NCBI RefSeq assembly: GCF_014200675.1
Contig: NZ_JACHCI010000021.1
Location: 1-64,000 of the forward strand
Direction: 5' to 3'
DNA: 64,000 nt
Source: Janthinobacterium saanense
GTDB lineage: Bacteria > Pseudomonadota > Gammaproteobacteria > Burkholderiales > Burkholderiaceae_D
Shown here: positions 18,023 to 27,101 of the stretch, one piece after another
Numbering within the stretch: position 1 is the first letter of the stretch
How the letters are laid out: every line of letters begins with the position of its first letter
Position numbers and translations under genes: made by a program
The notes under the pieces: model-generated
The model's input: the letters and a program-made list of their open reading frames with translations, nothing else
Told to the model about the DNA's origin: nothing
The model's database searches: none

Positions 18023-19927
18023 TTACTTCAGCGCTTGCAAGATGGTCGTCAGGCGGTCGCGCGTGCCGGCGATGCGTTCCAGTTGCGGGTACTTCAGGCC
18101 GCCGTGGTAATCCAGCGCCACGGTCTGGTACTGCTTGCCTTTTTTTACCAGCAAGTTGATCGGCTGCGAGCTGTCTTTGGCCGCCTGGATGGCTTTTTTC
18201 AGCAGCTTGGGCGTGTACGCCATGCCATTCACGGCCAGCAGGGTGGTGTTGCCCGACAAGCCAGCCTTGAAGGCGGGGCCGTCCCACAGCAGCTTGCCCA
18301 GCTTGCCGTCCTTGTCGACCGTCAAGCCCAGCGAGTAACTCAGGTCGGTGCTCTTGCTGCGCTCTTCCGTCGCTTGCATGAAGGGCGTCTGCTTGTCGCG
18401 GTAGACCAGTTTCCAGCCGGCGCGGGCCAGGCCGTCCAGCGGCGCACCCGGACCATGGCCATCGAGGCGGCTGCGCAGGAAGGTGGTCCAGTCATAGGGC
18501 TCGATGGCGTTCAGGCCCGCCACTACATCTTCAAAGGTGTAGGGCAGCGGGGTGGTGCTGCCATCCTGCACGCCGAAGAAGGCGCGCGCGAAATCGTCGA
18601 GCGAGCGGCGCTCGCCGGACAGTTCGCGGATAGTGGTGTCGACGTCGAGCCAGATCAGCGAGCCTTCCGAATAATAATCTTCGCTGCGCTGCCAGCTGCT
18701 CCAGCCGATAGGGCGGCGGCCATTGATGATAGGGTCGTTGGTCGTATCCTGCATGGCGCGCCAGCTGCGTCCCGGCACCGCATCGTAATAGGCGGCCGTG
18801 GAGGCGAACAGGTCGCGCATATTGGCCGGCGTGATCAGGCCGGAACGCGAAGCCAGCACATTGCCCCAGTATTGGGTCTGGCCTTCGTAGACCCACAGCA
18901 GGCTGTTTTGCAGCGGCGTGTTGAAGTCCGGCGTGGCCTGGCCGGCAGGACGGCGGAACTTGCCATTCCACGAGTGCGTCAATTCATGCGGCAGCAGCGC
19001 GCGGCCCGCTTCGGTCTTGTCCCATTCGCTGAAGTAGCCCGGCTTGACGCCGTTCTCGCTCGACTGCATGTGTTCGCGGCCGATGCCGCCGAAATCATCG
19101 CTCAGGGCCAGCAGGAAATCATAGTGCTTGAAATGGCGCGAGCCAAACAGTTTATACACTTGCTGCATCAGCACGCGGTGTTTTTCGATTTGTTCCGGCG
19201 TCGCTTCCAGGCTGTCCGGGCTGTCGGCCACCACGTTCAGGTGCACCGGCACCTTGGCGCCAGGATCGAGGTCGAAGCGCTTGAAGTAGCGGCCCGCGAA
19301 CAGGGGCGAGTCGACCAGGTTGTCGAGGTCGACGGTCTGGAAGTCCACCTGTTTGCCCGCCGGCGTGGATGACTCGGCGCGCACTTCCAGCGCGCTGCCG
19401 AATTGCCAGCCGGCCGGCAGGGTCAGGCTGGGCTGCACCTGGATTGCGCGCGCAGGACGGCCTTCCGGGTACAAGGTCATCGCATGCCATTGCACGCCGA
19501 GCATGTCGGCCGTCATGGTGATGCGCCCCTGGTTGCCCTCGACGGGCGAGAGGAACTGGTATTGCGCTTCCACCGTCGATGCGCCAGCCGGCACCTCGAT
19601 GTGGAAGGCGAACATGTTCACGGGATCGCGCTGCCATTCCAGCGGCTTGCCATTGGCGGACAGGCGCAGGCCGGCCAGCTGGTTCAGCGGGCCGCTGGGG
19701 CCGTGGTTGCCGGGCACCCATTGCGGATACAGCAAGGTCATCTTGCCTGGCGTGGCGGGGATACTCTCGCGGATATTGAAAATCTGCTGGGCCACATTGC
19801 TGGCGTCCACATGCAGCACGATGGGAGCGGATGGCGTCTCTGCGGTAGCAGTAGCGGCAGCGTGTGCGCTGAAGGCGGCGCTCAACAAAACAGCGAGCAG
19901 CGGGCGTGAAAATGTTTTAAGGGACAT
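18023..19927 (-). CDS. M61 family metallopeptidase with PDZ domain, exported
   Basis: A 634-residue secreted or periplasmic zinc peptidase of the glycyl-aminopeptidase family. A signal peptide (about 1-23, ending AHA) is followed by the M61 N-terminal beta domain, then the zinc motif HELTHSW (HExxH at 314-318) with the downstream WVYEGQTQYWG carrying the third ligand Glu. The C-terminal part (about 520-610) is a PDZ-like domain with YSLGLTVDKDG and VNGMAYTPKLLKKAI. It lies downstream of the caspase/CHAT operon on the same strand, separated by an 87-bp gap that probably has its own promoter. Confidence 0.92.
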   Translation of the reverse strand: MSLKTFSRPLLAVLLSAAFSAHAAATATAETPSAPIVLHVDASNVAQQIFNIRESIPATPGKMTLLYPQWVPGNHGPSGPLNQLAGLRLSANGKPLEWQRDPVNMFAFHIEVPAGASTVEAQYQFLSPVEGNQGRITMTADMLGVQWHAMTLYPEGRPARAIQVQPSLTLPAGWQFGSALEVRAESSTPAGKQVDFQTVDLDNLVDSPLFAGRYFKRFDLDPGAKVPVHLNVVADSPDSLEATPEQIEKHRVLMQQVYKLFGSRHFKHYDFLLALSDDFGGIGREHMQSSENGVKPGYFSEWDKTEAGRALLPHELTHSWNGKFRRPAGQATPDFNTPLQNSLLWVYEGQTQYWGNVLASRSGLITPANMRDLFASTAAYYDAVPGRSWRAMQDTTNDPIINGRRPIGWSSWQRSEDYYSEGSLIWLDVDTTIRELSGERRSLDDFARAFFGVQDGSTTPLPYTFEDVVAGLNAIEPYDWTTFLRSRLDGHGPGAPLDGLARAGWKLVYRDKQTPFMQATEERSKSTDLSYSLGLTVDKDGKLGKLLWDGPAFKAGLSGNTTLLAVNGMAYTPKLLKKAIQAAKDSSQPINLLVKKGKQYQTVALDYHGGLKYPQLERIAGTRDRLTTILQALK

Positions 19928-20014
19928 GAGAGAAAAGAGTGATGTATAGAAAGTGGTATTGTCGGCAACTATGGTCTGGCAGCAACAGTAACTGTAGCAC
20001 AGCCGTGGATAGCA

Positions 20015-23000
20015 TCAGGAGCCGAGCAAGATGAAGCCGGCCCAGAAAAACGGGTGGCTATGCGTGTTGCCGGTGCTGGCGGCGCCCAGCATGGTCAGGC
20101 CGCGCGTGACCGGGGCGCTGGCGCGGCCGGCGCGGATTTGCTGCAATTGCGCCTGGCGCAAGGCCTGCGGCTTGCTCTTGCCCCGCGCCAGCGCGCCGTA
20201 AAAATCGCTCATCAAAGTGGCGGTCGATTGATCCGATACGCGCCACAGGCTGGCCAGCACATTGCGCGCGCCGCGCTGGCGTGCCAGCCAGGCCAGGCCT
20301 TCGAGTTCGCGGCCCGTATCGTCGGTGCCGGCCGGCACGGCCGTTTCGCAGGCCGACAGGGTCAGCAAGTCCAGGCCCGCAAAGCGATAGCGCTCTTGCG
20401 CCAGTTCGGCCAGGCTGAGTTTTTGTCCATCGCCCAGCAGCAGATAGGAATCCTTGCCCATGCCCGAGCGCAGCACGAAATGGCTGGCGATATGCACGCT
20501 GCTGTTCGCGGGCAGTGCCTGCTGCAGCGCGGCCGCCGTGAAGTCGCCATCGAGATACACCTGGCTGGGCACGTGCGCTGTCTGTTCGATCTTTGCCACG
20601 GCGCGCAATTCAGACTGCACGAAGGGCAGCGCTGGCAGCTCGCCGCTGGCGCGGGTCTGGCCCAGCAAGGCCATCGACGGTGCGCGTGCAGATTCTGCCG
20701 CCTTGCCATCGCTGCCACGCGCATCGAGCATAATCGGCAGCCGTTCGACCAGCCAATGGCGGCCGTCGTGCAGCATGGCGAAAGGCAGATAGCGCAAGAC
20801 GCCATCGAGCGACAGCGAGAGCGACCTGGCGCCGTTCAGCTGCTTGCCGACGGGGGCGATCAGCAGCGCATACAGCGCTTGCGCATCGGCGCGCGCATCG
20901 AGATCAGGATCTTGCGCGCTGCGGCGCAGGCTGGCGATGCGCTGGGCCAGCGTGCGTTCATCGATGGTCACGTCGTAGATGCTGCTGCCGCGCTTGCCAG
21001 CTGTTTGTGCGACGATGCGCAGGCGCTGGTTCGTCACCAGATACGTCAGGTGCAGCACGCCCCGTTTCAGTGGCGCGGCCTTGCCGCCGCTGGCAGGCGA
21101 TGCCCTGGCGACGGGTGCTGCCGGCAGCGTGGCCAGCGCCGTGGTGCTCTCATCGACGAGGGCCGTCATGGCGGCATTGGCGCGCTGCCATTCTTCCTCG
21201 GCCTGCGCCGCGCCTTGCGCCTGGTGTTCGCGCGCCAAGGCCAAGGCCTGGGCGCCGGCGCGCAGTGCGGCGCTGCGCGTATCGAACTGCTGCTGCCAGG
21301 CGCTTTCCGTACCCGTGTACGCCAGGCGCGTGGTGCGCGGATCTGGCGCGCTGCGCACCAGATTGTGAAAGTCGTCTTCGCGCACCATGGCCAGCACGGT
21401 TTCCGCTTCCTGGATGCGGCGCTGGTCGAGCAGGCGGTCCGCCAGCTGGCCATAGGCGGCGCGCTTTTGGCGCATAAAGCCTTGCCGCAACGGCACGGGC
21501 AAGCCTGCCGTGCCGGCGCGCGTCGCTTGCAGTGCATTGATCGCCTGCTTGCCCAGGAAGATGGCCGCCGCATCGGGCTCCAAAGCACCCAGCTGCGCGG
21601 CCGCCCGCGCTTCGAGCAGGGTTTGCTGATTGGCCATCGCAATGGCCAGCGCGCGCGCCGCCTGAATGCGTGCGCTGGCCGTGTCGCCGGTGCGCGCATT
21701 CAGTTCGGCGGCGCCCAGCAAGGCCAGGCCATAAGCGGGATGCGACACGCCGCGCACGGCCGCCAGTTGCTGCGCCAGGGTGGCCGCTTCCTGCGCCAGT
21801 GCGCGCAAACCGGCATCGCTGATGTCCGTGCGCGCCGCTTGCACCTGCAAACGGGCCTGGCGCACGGTGTCGAGCAGGCCGGCAGGCGCCGATGGCGTTT
21901 TTTCCAGCCGCGCCACCAGGCTGGCCAGGGCTGTTTCGGCTTGCGCCTGCTGGCCCAGCGCCGCCTGCGCCTGGGCCGCCAGCAGCAGCGCGTTGACTTC
22001 ATCGTCCGCTAAAGGCTGGCTGCCGGAGACAGCCAGTTGCGCCGCCGTTTGCGCCGCATCCAAGGCTTGCTGGTACTGTCCCAGCGCCATCAGGGTGCTG
22101 CCATGTGCATATTGATGCGTGGAGCAGGCGGGCGAGGTGTCGCCATAGACCTCGCGGCAGTGGACCAGCGCGGCGCCGGCTGCTTCTTCCGCGCGGCCCA
22201 GCTGATTGTCGGCCAGCGCGGTGAGCGCCACGTCTTGCCAGGCGCTCACCGTATTGGCGTGCTGGTCGCCGAACAGGGCCTGGCGTATGCGCAAGCCCTG
22301 CTCGGCTTCCTGCCACGCCTTGCCGCTTTCGCCCAGGCGCGCATGGATGCCGCTCAGGCGGTTCAGGGCCACGCTGGCCTGCATCGAATCGGCGCCCGAG
22401 CGCTGCACGGCGATGGCCAATGCGCGCTGCGCGAACGACAGCGCCTGACTGTCATTGCCGGTCAGGGTGTACCAGGTGGCCATGTCCGTGATGCTGGTTT
22501 GCGTTTCGGTGCGGTTTTCGCCGAAGGCTGCCAGGCGGATGCGGTAAGCGTGTTCCAGGTAGCCGTAAGCTTCTTCCATGCGCCCCATGCGCAGCAATAG
22601 CACGCCCACGTCGCGCATGCCCCAGGCGTGGTCGGTGCTGTTTTCGCCCGAGGTGCGGGCCCAGGTATCCATCGCCAAGCGTGCATACGGCAGGCCGCGC
22701 GCGTATTCCTTGGTTTGCAGCGCCACGCCAGACAGGTTCGACAGGCTGGTGCCGTACGAGACCGTATTTTTGCCGATGATTTTCGCCTTGGCCGCCAGCG
22801 CGGTATCGCCCCATTGCCAGGCCAGTTCGAAGCGGCTCCACTGGCGATATAAATACATCAATTCGGCGGGGTAGTACATGTTTTCGCGGCCAGGATCGCC
22901 ATCGTCCAGGGTCTGGCGGATGGCCCAGCCTTCCAGCAAGGCTTGTTCGCTTTCTGCATAGCGGTTCAGGAATTGCAGGCTCTGGCCGACGCCCAGCAAG

Positions 23001-23209
23001 CCGCTGGCGATGCCGGCCCGGTCGTTCATTGCACGGCAAACCTGCACGCTGCGCTCGAACAGGGGCAGGGCGCGCGCCGGCTGTTCATCCTGGCTGGCGT
23101 CATTGCCTGCATCGAGCCAGGGCGTGACAGTAGCGCGGCAACTGGCGGCGGCCGCTGTGTTCAGCAAGGCTGGTCCGGCCAGCAGCAAACAAAGTGCCAG
23201 GCGTTTCAT
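20015..23209 (-). CDS. exported TPR-CHAT protein (caspase-clan peptidase)
   Basis: A 1064-residue protein with a signal peptide (about 1-22), tetratricopeptide-type helical repeats from about 40 to 600 (YAESEQALLEGWAIRQ, EAYGYLEHAYRIRLAAFGE, KAWQEAEQGLRIRQALFGD), and a C-terminal CHAT domain (about 720-1064). The CHAT dyad is visible as His910 in VHIASHF and Cys954 in LTLSACETAV; the family ending HPFFWAGFILLG is also present. CHAT domains are separase/caspase-clan cysteine peptidases. It is the last gene of a four-gene overlapping operon; its ATG overlaps the caspase-gene stop by 4 nt. The target is unknown. Confidence 0.92.
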   Translation of the reverse strand: MKRLALCLLLAGPALLNTAAAASCRATVTPWLDAGNDASQDEQPARALPLFERSVQVCRAMNDRAGIASGLLGVGQSLQFLNRYAESEQALLEGWAIRQTLDDGDPGRENMYYPAELMYLYRQWSRFELAWQWGDTALAAKAKIIGKNTVSYGTSLSNLSGVALQTKEYARGLPYARLAMDTWARTSGENSTDHAWGMRDVGVLLLRMGRMEEAYGYLEHAYRIRLAAFGENRTETQTSITDMATWYTLTGNDSQALSFAQRALAIAVQRSGADSMQASVALNRLSGIHARLGESGKAWQEAEQGLRIRQALFGDQHANTVSAWQDVALTALADNQLGRAEEAAGAALVHCREVYGDTSPACSTHQYAHGSTLMALGQYQQALDAAQTAAQLAVSGSQPLADDEVNALLLAAQAQAALGQQAQAETALASLVARLEKTPSAPAGLLDTVRQARLQVQAARTDISDAGLRALAQEAATLAQQLAAVRGVSHPAYGLALLGAAELNARTGDTASARIQAARALAIAMANQQTLLEARAAAQLGALEPDAAAIFLGKQAINALQATRAGTAGLPVPLRQGFMRQKRAAYGQLADRLLDQRRIQEAETVLAMVREDDFHNLVRSAPDPRTTRLAYTGTESAWQQQFDTRSAALRAGAQALALAREHQAQGAAQAEEEWQRANAAMTALVDESTTALATLPAAPVARASPASGGKAAPLKRGVLHLTYLVTNQRLRIVAQTAGKRGSSIYDVTIDERTLAQRIASLRRSAQDPDLDARADAQALYALLIAPVGKQLNGARSLSLSLDGVLRYLPFAMLHDGRHWLVERLPIMLDARGSDGKAAESARAPSMALLGQTRASGELPALPFVQSELRAVAKIEQTAHVPSQVYLDGDFTAAALQQALPANSSVHIASHFVLRSGMGKDSYLLLGDGQKLSLAELAQERYRFAGLDLLTLSACETAVPAGTDDTGRELEGLAWLARQRGARNVLASLWRVSDQSTATLMSDFYGALARGKSKPQALRQAQLQQIRAGRASAPVTRGLTMLGAASTGNTHSHPFFWAGFILLGS

Positions 23210-24837
23210 TTCGTGGAAATCCAGGAAAGACGGGCGACTTGCGCCTGGTCGGGATGATGTTCGTCGCCCAGCTCAGTCTGCGCGCCACGGGTGGCCGGCG
23301 GTGGGGCATCGAGCAAAAAGAAACGGCGCGGCAGCGTGCCATTGCTTGCCGGCGCCGCCATCAGGGCCAGCCATTCTTTGCCGAAGCGGGGACCGCTGAC
23401 GACAAAACTGCGCTCGAAGCGGCTGATGCCGTTGCCAATGGCGGGCGGCATGCGGTTGCTGTCGCCGTCCAGCGCTGGGTAGATGCGCATGGCGGGGCCG
23501 CCCAGAGGAAGATGGGCCAGCGCCAGGTCGACGGAAGACCTGCCCCGGTTTTCCACGCTCAAGCGGATGCGCGTGCCGGCCGGCAGCAGGCCCAGGTCGC
23601 CATCGCTGAAGGGGACTTGGCGCGGCGGCTGGCCTGGCAAGCTCAGTTCGATGCGCGCGTCGAGCAGCGGCGTGCCGGGCGTGGCGGGCAGGGCCAGCAG
23701 CTGGGCCAATTGCGCTTGTGGATGTTCCGTGCGGCTGGCCCAGCCCGGCGTGGTGGCATCGCTGCCCGAGATCAGCGACAACCTGCTCTCGCCCCAGCCG
23801 GTAGCGACGGCGCGCCAGCGTGCGCCGCCATTTTCAAACAGATCGCCATCGCGCAAGCCATCGAGCAGGCCAAACGGCAGATACCAGCCCAGGCCATCGC
23901 GCCGTATCGGCCACAGCGGCGAAGCGCTTGCACTGCCGTTTGACCATAGCGGCGTATCGAGCGTGCCCGTATAAACGGGGGATGGCCAGGCGGAGCGGGG
24001 CAGGTGGTAATTATTCAGTGCTGTCCGGTATTGCTGCGTGGCGCTGCCGGCCCAGATGGCATAGCTGCGCGGCTGCGCGTCCAGGCCGGCGATCACGGCG
24101 CGGGTAAACAGGCCGGCCGCCTGGCCCGTGGTCTGCAGCGCGGATTCGGGTGTCCGCTGCTGCGCTTCGGCGGCAAAGAAGCCGATGAAGCGTGGACGCG
24201 CGCGTGGTTCGGCATCGGCGGTGCTGGCCGATGGGCGCCAGCCGATGTCGGCGTTTGACAATCCGCGCCATACCAGGCCGTCGCCGCCACGCGTGCCAGC
24301 CGCCGCATGGCAAGTGTCGAAGATGGCCACCACGCGTGTCTGGCGCGCCGAGATGGCGTCGATGGCGCGTCCCAATTCGCTGCTGCTGATGCCGCCGTCC
24401 AGCCGCCGGCCCTGGCCCTGTACATGAACTTTGCTGTCGCGCGTCAGCAGCATGGTGTGCCGCCCGGCTGGCGTGGGCGCTTGCCCAGGATAGGCGGGCA
24501 GCAGCACGCTGTGGCCGGACCAGTACAAGAGCAGCACATCGTCCTTGCCCAGGGTCTTTTCAAGTTCGGCCAGGCGGGCCAGGATGGCGGCGCGGCCAGG
24601 AGCCTGTGTAGCATCGGCAGCATCGGAAAAACTGTCGATATGGTCTGCCGCAAAACCCTGGCGCAGCAGCGCCGCGCGCATGGCCGCCACGTCGCTGGTG
24701 GGGCCGGCCAGCCAGGTGCTGCGCGGCATGGCGGGTAACTCTGCCACGCCGATCAGCAGCGCGTGGCGTTCGCCCGCCACCGCCGCAGTACTAAGCAGGC
24801 AAGACAGCAGCAAGCATGCCAGCCTTGCCCTTGTCAT
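23206..24837 (-). CDS. exported caspase-family peptidase (peptidase C14-like)
   Basis: A 543-residue protein with a Sec signal peptide (about 1-22) and a caspase-fold domain (about 23-270). The catalytic His109 lies in LYWSGHS and Cys176 in AIFDTCHAA, the metacaspase-type dyad. The C-terminal half (about 400-520: IRLSVENRGRSSVDLALAHL, MRIYPALDGDSNR) resembles the beta-sandwich found after bacterial caspase domains (DUF4384-like). Bacterial caspases of this kind usually cleave after basic or small residues, but specificity cannot be read here. Translationally coupled to both neighbours by ATGA overlaps. Confidence 0.9.
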   Translation of the reverse strand: MTRARLACLLLSCLLSTAAVAGERHALLIGVAELPAMPRSTWLAGPTSDVAAMRAALLRQGFAADHIDSFSDAADATQAPGRAAILARLAELEKTLGKDDVLLLYWSGHSVLLPAYPGQAPTPAGRHTMLLTRDSKVHVQGQGRRLDGGISSSELGRAIDAISARQTRVVAIFDTCHAAAGTRGGDGLVWRGLSNADIGWRPSASTADAEPRARPRFIGFFAAEAQQRTPESALQTTGQAAGLFTRAVIAGLDAQPRSYAIWAGSATQQYRTALNNYHLPRSAWPSPVYTGTLDTPLWSNGSASASPLWPIRRDGLGWYLPFGLLDGLRDGDLFENGGARWRAVATGWGESRLSLISGSDATTPGWASRTEHPQAQLAQLLALPATPGTPLLDARIELSLPGQPPRQVPFSDGDLGLLPAGTRIRLSVENRGRSSVDLALAHLPLGGPAMRIYPALDGDSNRMPPAIGNGISRFERSFVVSGPRFGKEWLALMAAPASNGTLPRRFFLLDAPPPATRGAQTELGDEHHPDQAQVARLSWISTK

Positions 24838-25466
24838 TGGGCTCCTGGCGCCTCGATAAGGGCCGCTTCATCCACCACGCCGCTGTTTTTCAGGCTTTGC
24901 AGCGCAGCAGCAGCATCGAGTCCATCGAGCAGATAGATGTGGCCGGGCAGGGGGCCGGTGACGATGCCCGCATGCGCCAGTTCCAGCGCAGCTTCCATCT
25001 GGCTGATCGATGTATCGGGCTTGAATTGCACGCGCAAATTCGCCACCGGCGCTTCCGTGCCCGGCACGCTGCGCCATTGCAGTTGCTCGTTAGCCGTGCC
25101 TTGCACTTGCCACAGCAGCCATGCCTGGATGATGCAGATACTGGCCAGCGCCGTGATCGCGAGCGGCGCCAGGCGGGGTAGCGATGGCAGGGAAAAGCGT
25201 TGCAGCAGGCGGCGCCACCAGGCTGGTTTTTCCTGTGCCAGCCTGCGCTGCAGTTCTGCCAGACCGGCGCTGGCGTCGAGACTGGCCGCTTCCTGTTCGA
25301 TGGCGCTGCGAATGTCGCCCATCCAGGCCGCGTCGGCAGCCCACGCCGGGTCCTGTTCCAGTTTGGCGGCAATGCGGCTGGCCTGATCGGCAGAGGCGTG
25401 GCCGTTCAGATAGTCGGGCAGTGCTTCACGCAGCGCTTGTTCCTGCTTTTTGATGGTATCAGTCAT
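24834..25466 (-). CDS. single-pass membrane anti-sigma-factor-like protein
   Basis: A 210-residue protein. Residues 1-80 look like an anti-sigma helical bundle (LPDYLNGHASADQASRIAAKL) but lack the HxxxCxxC zinc motif. One membrane segment spans about 99-120. The last 90 residues would be periplasmic and contain LRVQFKPDTSISQMEAALEL and IVTGPLPGHIYLLDG, a beta-alpha-beta pattern like small peptidase prodomains. The ATG at 25466 overlaps the sigma-factor stop by 8 nt; an upstream in-frame start is unnecessary. By position and topology it should hold the sigma factor at the membrane (inference). Confidence 0.75.
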   Translation of the reverse strand: MTDTIKKQEQALREALPDYLNGHASADQASRIAAKLEQDPAWAADAAWMGDIRSAIEQEAASLDASAGLAELQRRLAQEKPAWWRRLLQRFSLPSLPRLAPLAITALASICIIQAWLLWQVQGTANEQLQWRSVPGTEAPVANLRVQFKPDTSISQMEAALELAHAGIVTGPLPGHIYLLDGLDAAAALQSLKNSGVVDEAALIEAPGAQ

Positions 25467-26076
25467 GGCGGCCGCCCTCCTGGACAAACCAGCGCTCGAT
25501 GCACTGGCGTAGATTGAGACGGCCATGAAACAAACGCGTCTTGACGGTGCCTTCGGGCGCTTGCTGGATCTGGGCGATGTCGGCGATCGACAAATCGTCG
25601 ATGGCCCATAAGGTCAGGCTTTCGCGCTGCAGGGGATTGCGCAGGCGCCGCAGGCAGTCCAGTACGGCTTGGCGCCGCTGCACGCCTTCTTTTGCCGTTT
25701 GCGGTCCCGGATCATGTTCCGCCTGTTCCAGCCGGGATGGGTCATAGCCATCGCTGTCGATCGATTCTTCGTGCGCCAGGCGTTTGCCATGGCGGCGGAT
25801 CTGGTCGATGGCCTTGTTGCGGGCCAGGGTCAGCAGCCAGGTGCCGAAGGCCACGCGGCCATCGTAGCGCATGGGTGCGCGCCACACATCGTGGAAGACG
25901 TCGATCGTCACTTCGTCGGCAATCGCGTGTGCATCAAGGCCGCAAGCGCTGAGCTGGAGGCGTGCGAACACGCGCACCCGGGGTGACCATGCCCGGTAGA
26001 GGGCGTCCAGGGCACGCTGGTCGCCCGATGCCATGGCAGCCAGCAGTTCGGCAGGATTGACAGGCAATGCGCTCAT
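25459..26076 (-). CDS. ECF-type RNA polymerase sigma factor
   Basis: A 205-residue sigma-70 family factor with only regions 2 and 4. Region 2 (about 22-95) has ALYRAWSPRVRVFARL, DEVTIDVFHDVW and FGTWLLTLARNKAIDQIRRH; region 4 (about 140-195) has LRNPLQRESLTLWAIDDLSIADIAQI and the recognition helix APEGTVKTRLFHGRLNLRQ. It heads the operon sigma, anti-sigma, caspase, CHAT, all overlapping by 4-8 nt, so it probably controls its own operon and perhaps others. A TATAAT lies 35 bp upstream of the start. Confidence 0.93.
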   Translation of the reverse strand: MSALPVNPAELLAAMASGDQRALDALYRAWSPRVRVFARLQLSACGLDAHAIADEVTIDVFHDVWRAPMRYDGRVAFGTWLLTLARNKAIDQIRRHGKRLAHEESIDSDGYDPSRLEQAEHDPGPQTAKEGVQRRQAVLDCLRRLRNPLQRESLTLWAIDDLSIADIAQIQQAPEGTVKTRLFHGRLNLRQCIERWFVQEGGRHD

Positions 26077-26110
26077 GCGTGCGGGTGGGGGCGGGCCTGG
26101 GAAAGCGCCG

Positions 26111-26116
26111 ATTATA
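26111..26116 (-). promoter_or_regulatory. -10 element before the sigma-factor operon
   Basis: A perfect TATAAT on the minus strand 35 bp before the sigma-factor ATG. No good -35 is seen. In the same 184-bp divergent region, GAAC-containing motifs typical of ECF -35 elements occur (GAACCGGACTGAAC around 26174-26187), so mixed control is possible. Confidence 0.35.
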
Positions 26117-26260
26117 GCATTGTGGAAATAGTTGCCGCCGTCATCAGGGCATTAACTTTTCTTCATAAAAGATTGAACCGGACTGAACTTTCTTACGAAC
26201 AAGACGGTGAAGGGCTGCAAACAAGTGGCTCACCCTCCCTAAAGAAAGGACGTTCACATC

Positions 26261-27064
26261 ATGAAAAAGCGCGGCAAGATTTTACGCGACACCAGCATCG
26301 GCCCTGGCTTGCTTGCCATAGGCCTGGAGCAATATCCGTTTCAGCTGGAAGGCATGTGGAAGTCGGACACGGCGCCCAAGGTGAATATGGTGGTCGAGGT
26401 GGAGTTTGATGCATCTCAGGCGCTTAGCGCGATTTACCCGGTGGCCGACACGCAGCTGGCCAAGGAGCAAGCCGAGCTGGCCATGTCTGCCGCCAGGGCC
26501 AAGGGCGCGGAAGTGGCCAGCGGCGTGGTGGCGCGCCTCGGTGTGCCTATGCTGCTGTCGCTGGGCTTGCTGGTAATCGGCTGGTTTTTCCTCAACGCGA
26601 TTTCGGTGCGGGTGTCGTCCAATTTCAATCCCGGCCTGAGTTTCTGGAAACTGCTGGCCTTGCTCAATTCACCCAATGGCGTGCTGCAATCGTTCGGCAG
26701 TATTTCGGGTAGCAGCGGCATGTATGGTTTCCTGGCCATCGTCTGCCTGGCCGGACCCTTGCTGCCGCATGCCTGGAAGGATAAGCGCGCCCACCTGGGT
26801 GGCCTGCTGCCCCTGTTGTTCATGCTGCTGGTGGTCGGCCTGATCTATAGCGGCATCAGCAGCGGCATCAGCGAAGCGCAAGGCGCGGCCAGCCAGTTCG
26901 GTGGCGCCGAAGGGGCGCGCATGATGGCCGAGATGAGTTCCAGCATGGCGCGTGAAGCGCTGCGCGCCATCAGCGTCGGCCTGGGCGCCTATCTGTCGCT
27001 GGCCGCCAGCCTCTACCTGGCAGGCCGGGGCACGATCAAATTCCTGGCCGCCAAGGCCGTTTGA
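26261..27064 (+). CDS. multi-pass membrane protein of unknown function
   Basis: A 267-residue protein. The first 60 residues are soluble and read like a small beta domain (LLAIGLEQYPFQLEGMW, VVEVEFDASQALSAIYPV). An amphipathic helix (KEQAELAMSAARAKGAEVASG) leads to four hydrophobic segments at about 92-112, 150-170, 180-200 and 235-260. There is no signal peptide. AAAGAAAGGA gives a good ribosome-binding site. I do not recognise the family. It is divergent from the sigma/caspase operon and followed by two lipoprotein genes on its strand with gaps of 37 and 34 bp, so the three probably form an operon. Confidence 0.75.
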   Translation: MKKRGKILRDTSIGPGLLAIGLEQYPFQLEGMWKSDTAPKVNMVVEVEFDASQALSAIYPVADTQLAKEQAELAMSAARAKGAEVASGVVARLGVPMLLSLGLLVIGWFFLNAISVRVSSNFNPGLSFWKLLALLNSPNGVLQSFGSISGSSGMYGFLAIVCLAGPLLPHAWKDKRAHLGGLLPLLFMLLVVGLIYSGISSGISEAQGAASQFGGAEGARMMAEMSSSMAREALRAISVGLGAYLSLAASLYLAGRGTIKFLAAKAV

Positions 27065-27101
27065 TCCTCACTCTTATTTCTCACTCTTACTGAAAGAAAC
27101 C

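Noticed and set aside
18035..22012. Long plus-strand ORFs opposite the M61 and CHAT genes
   Set aside because: Mirror frames of real genes with arginine- and glutamine-rich composition and no recognisable motif.
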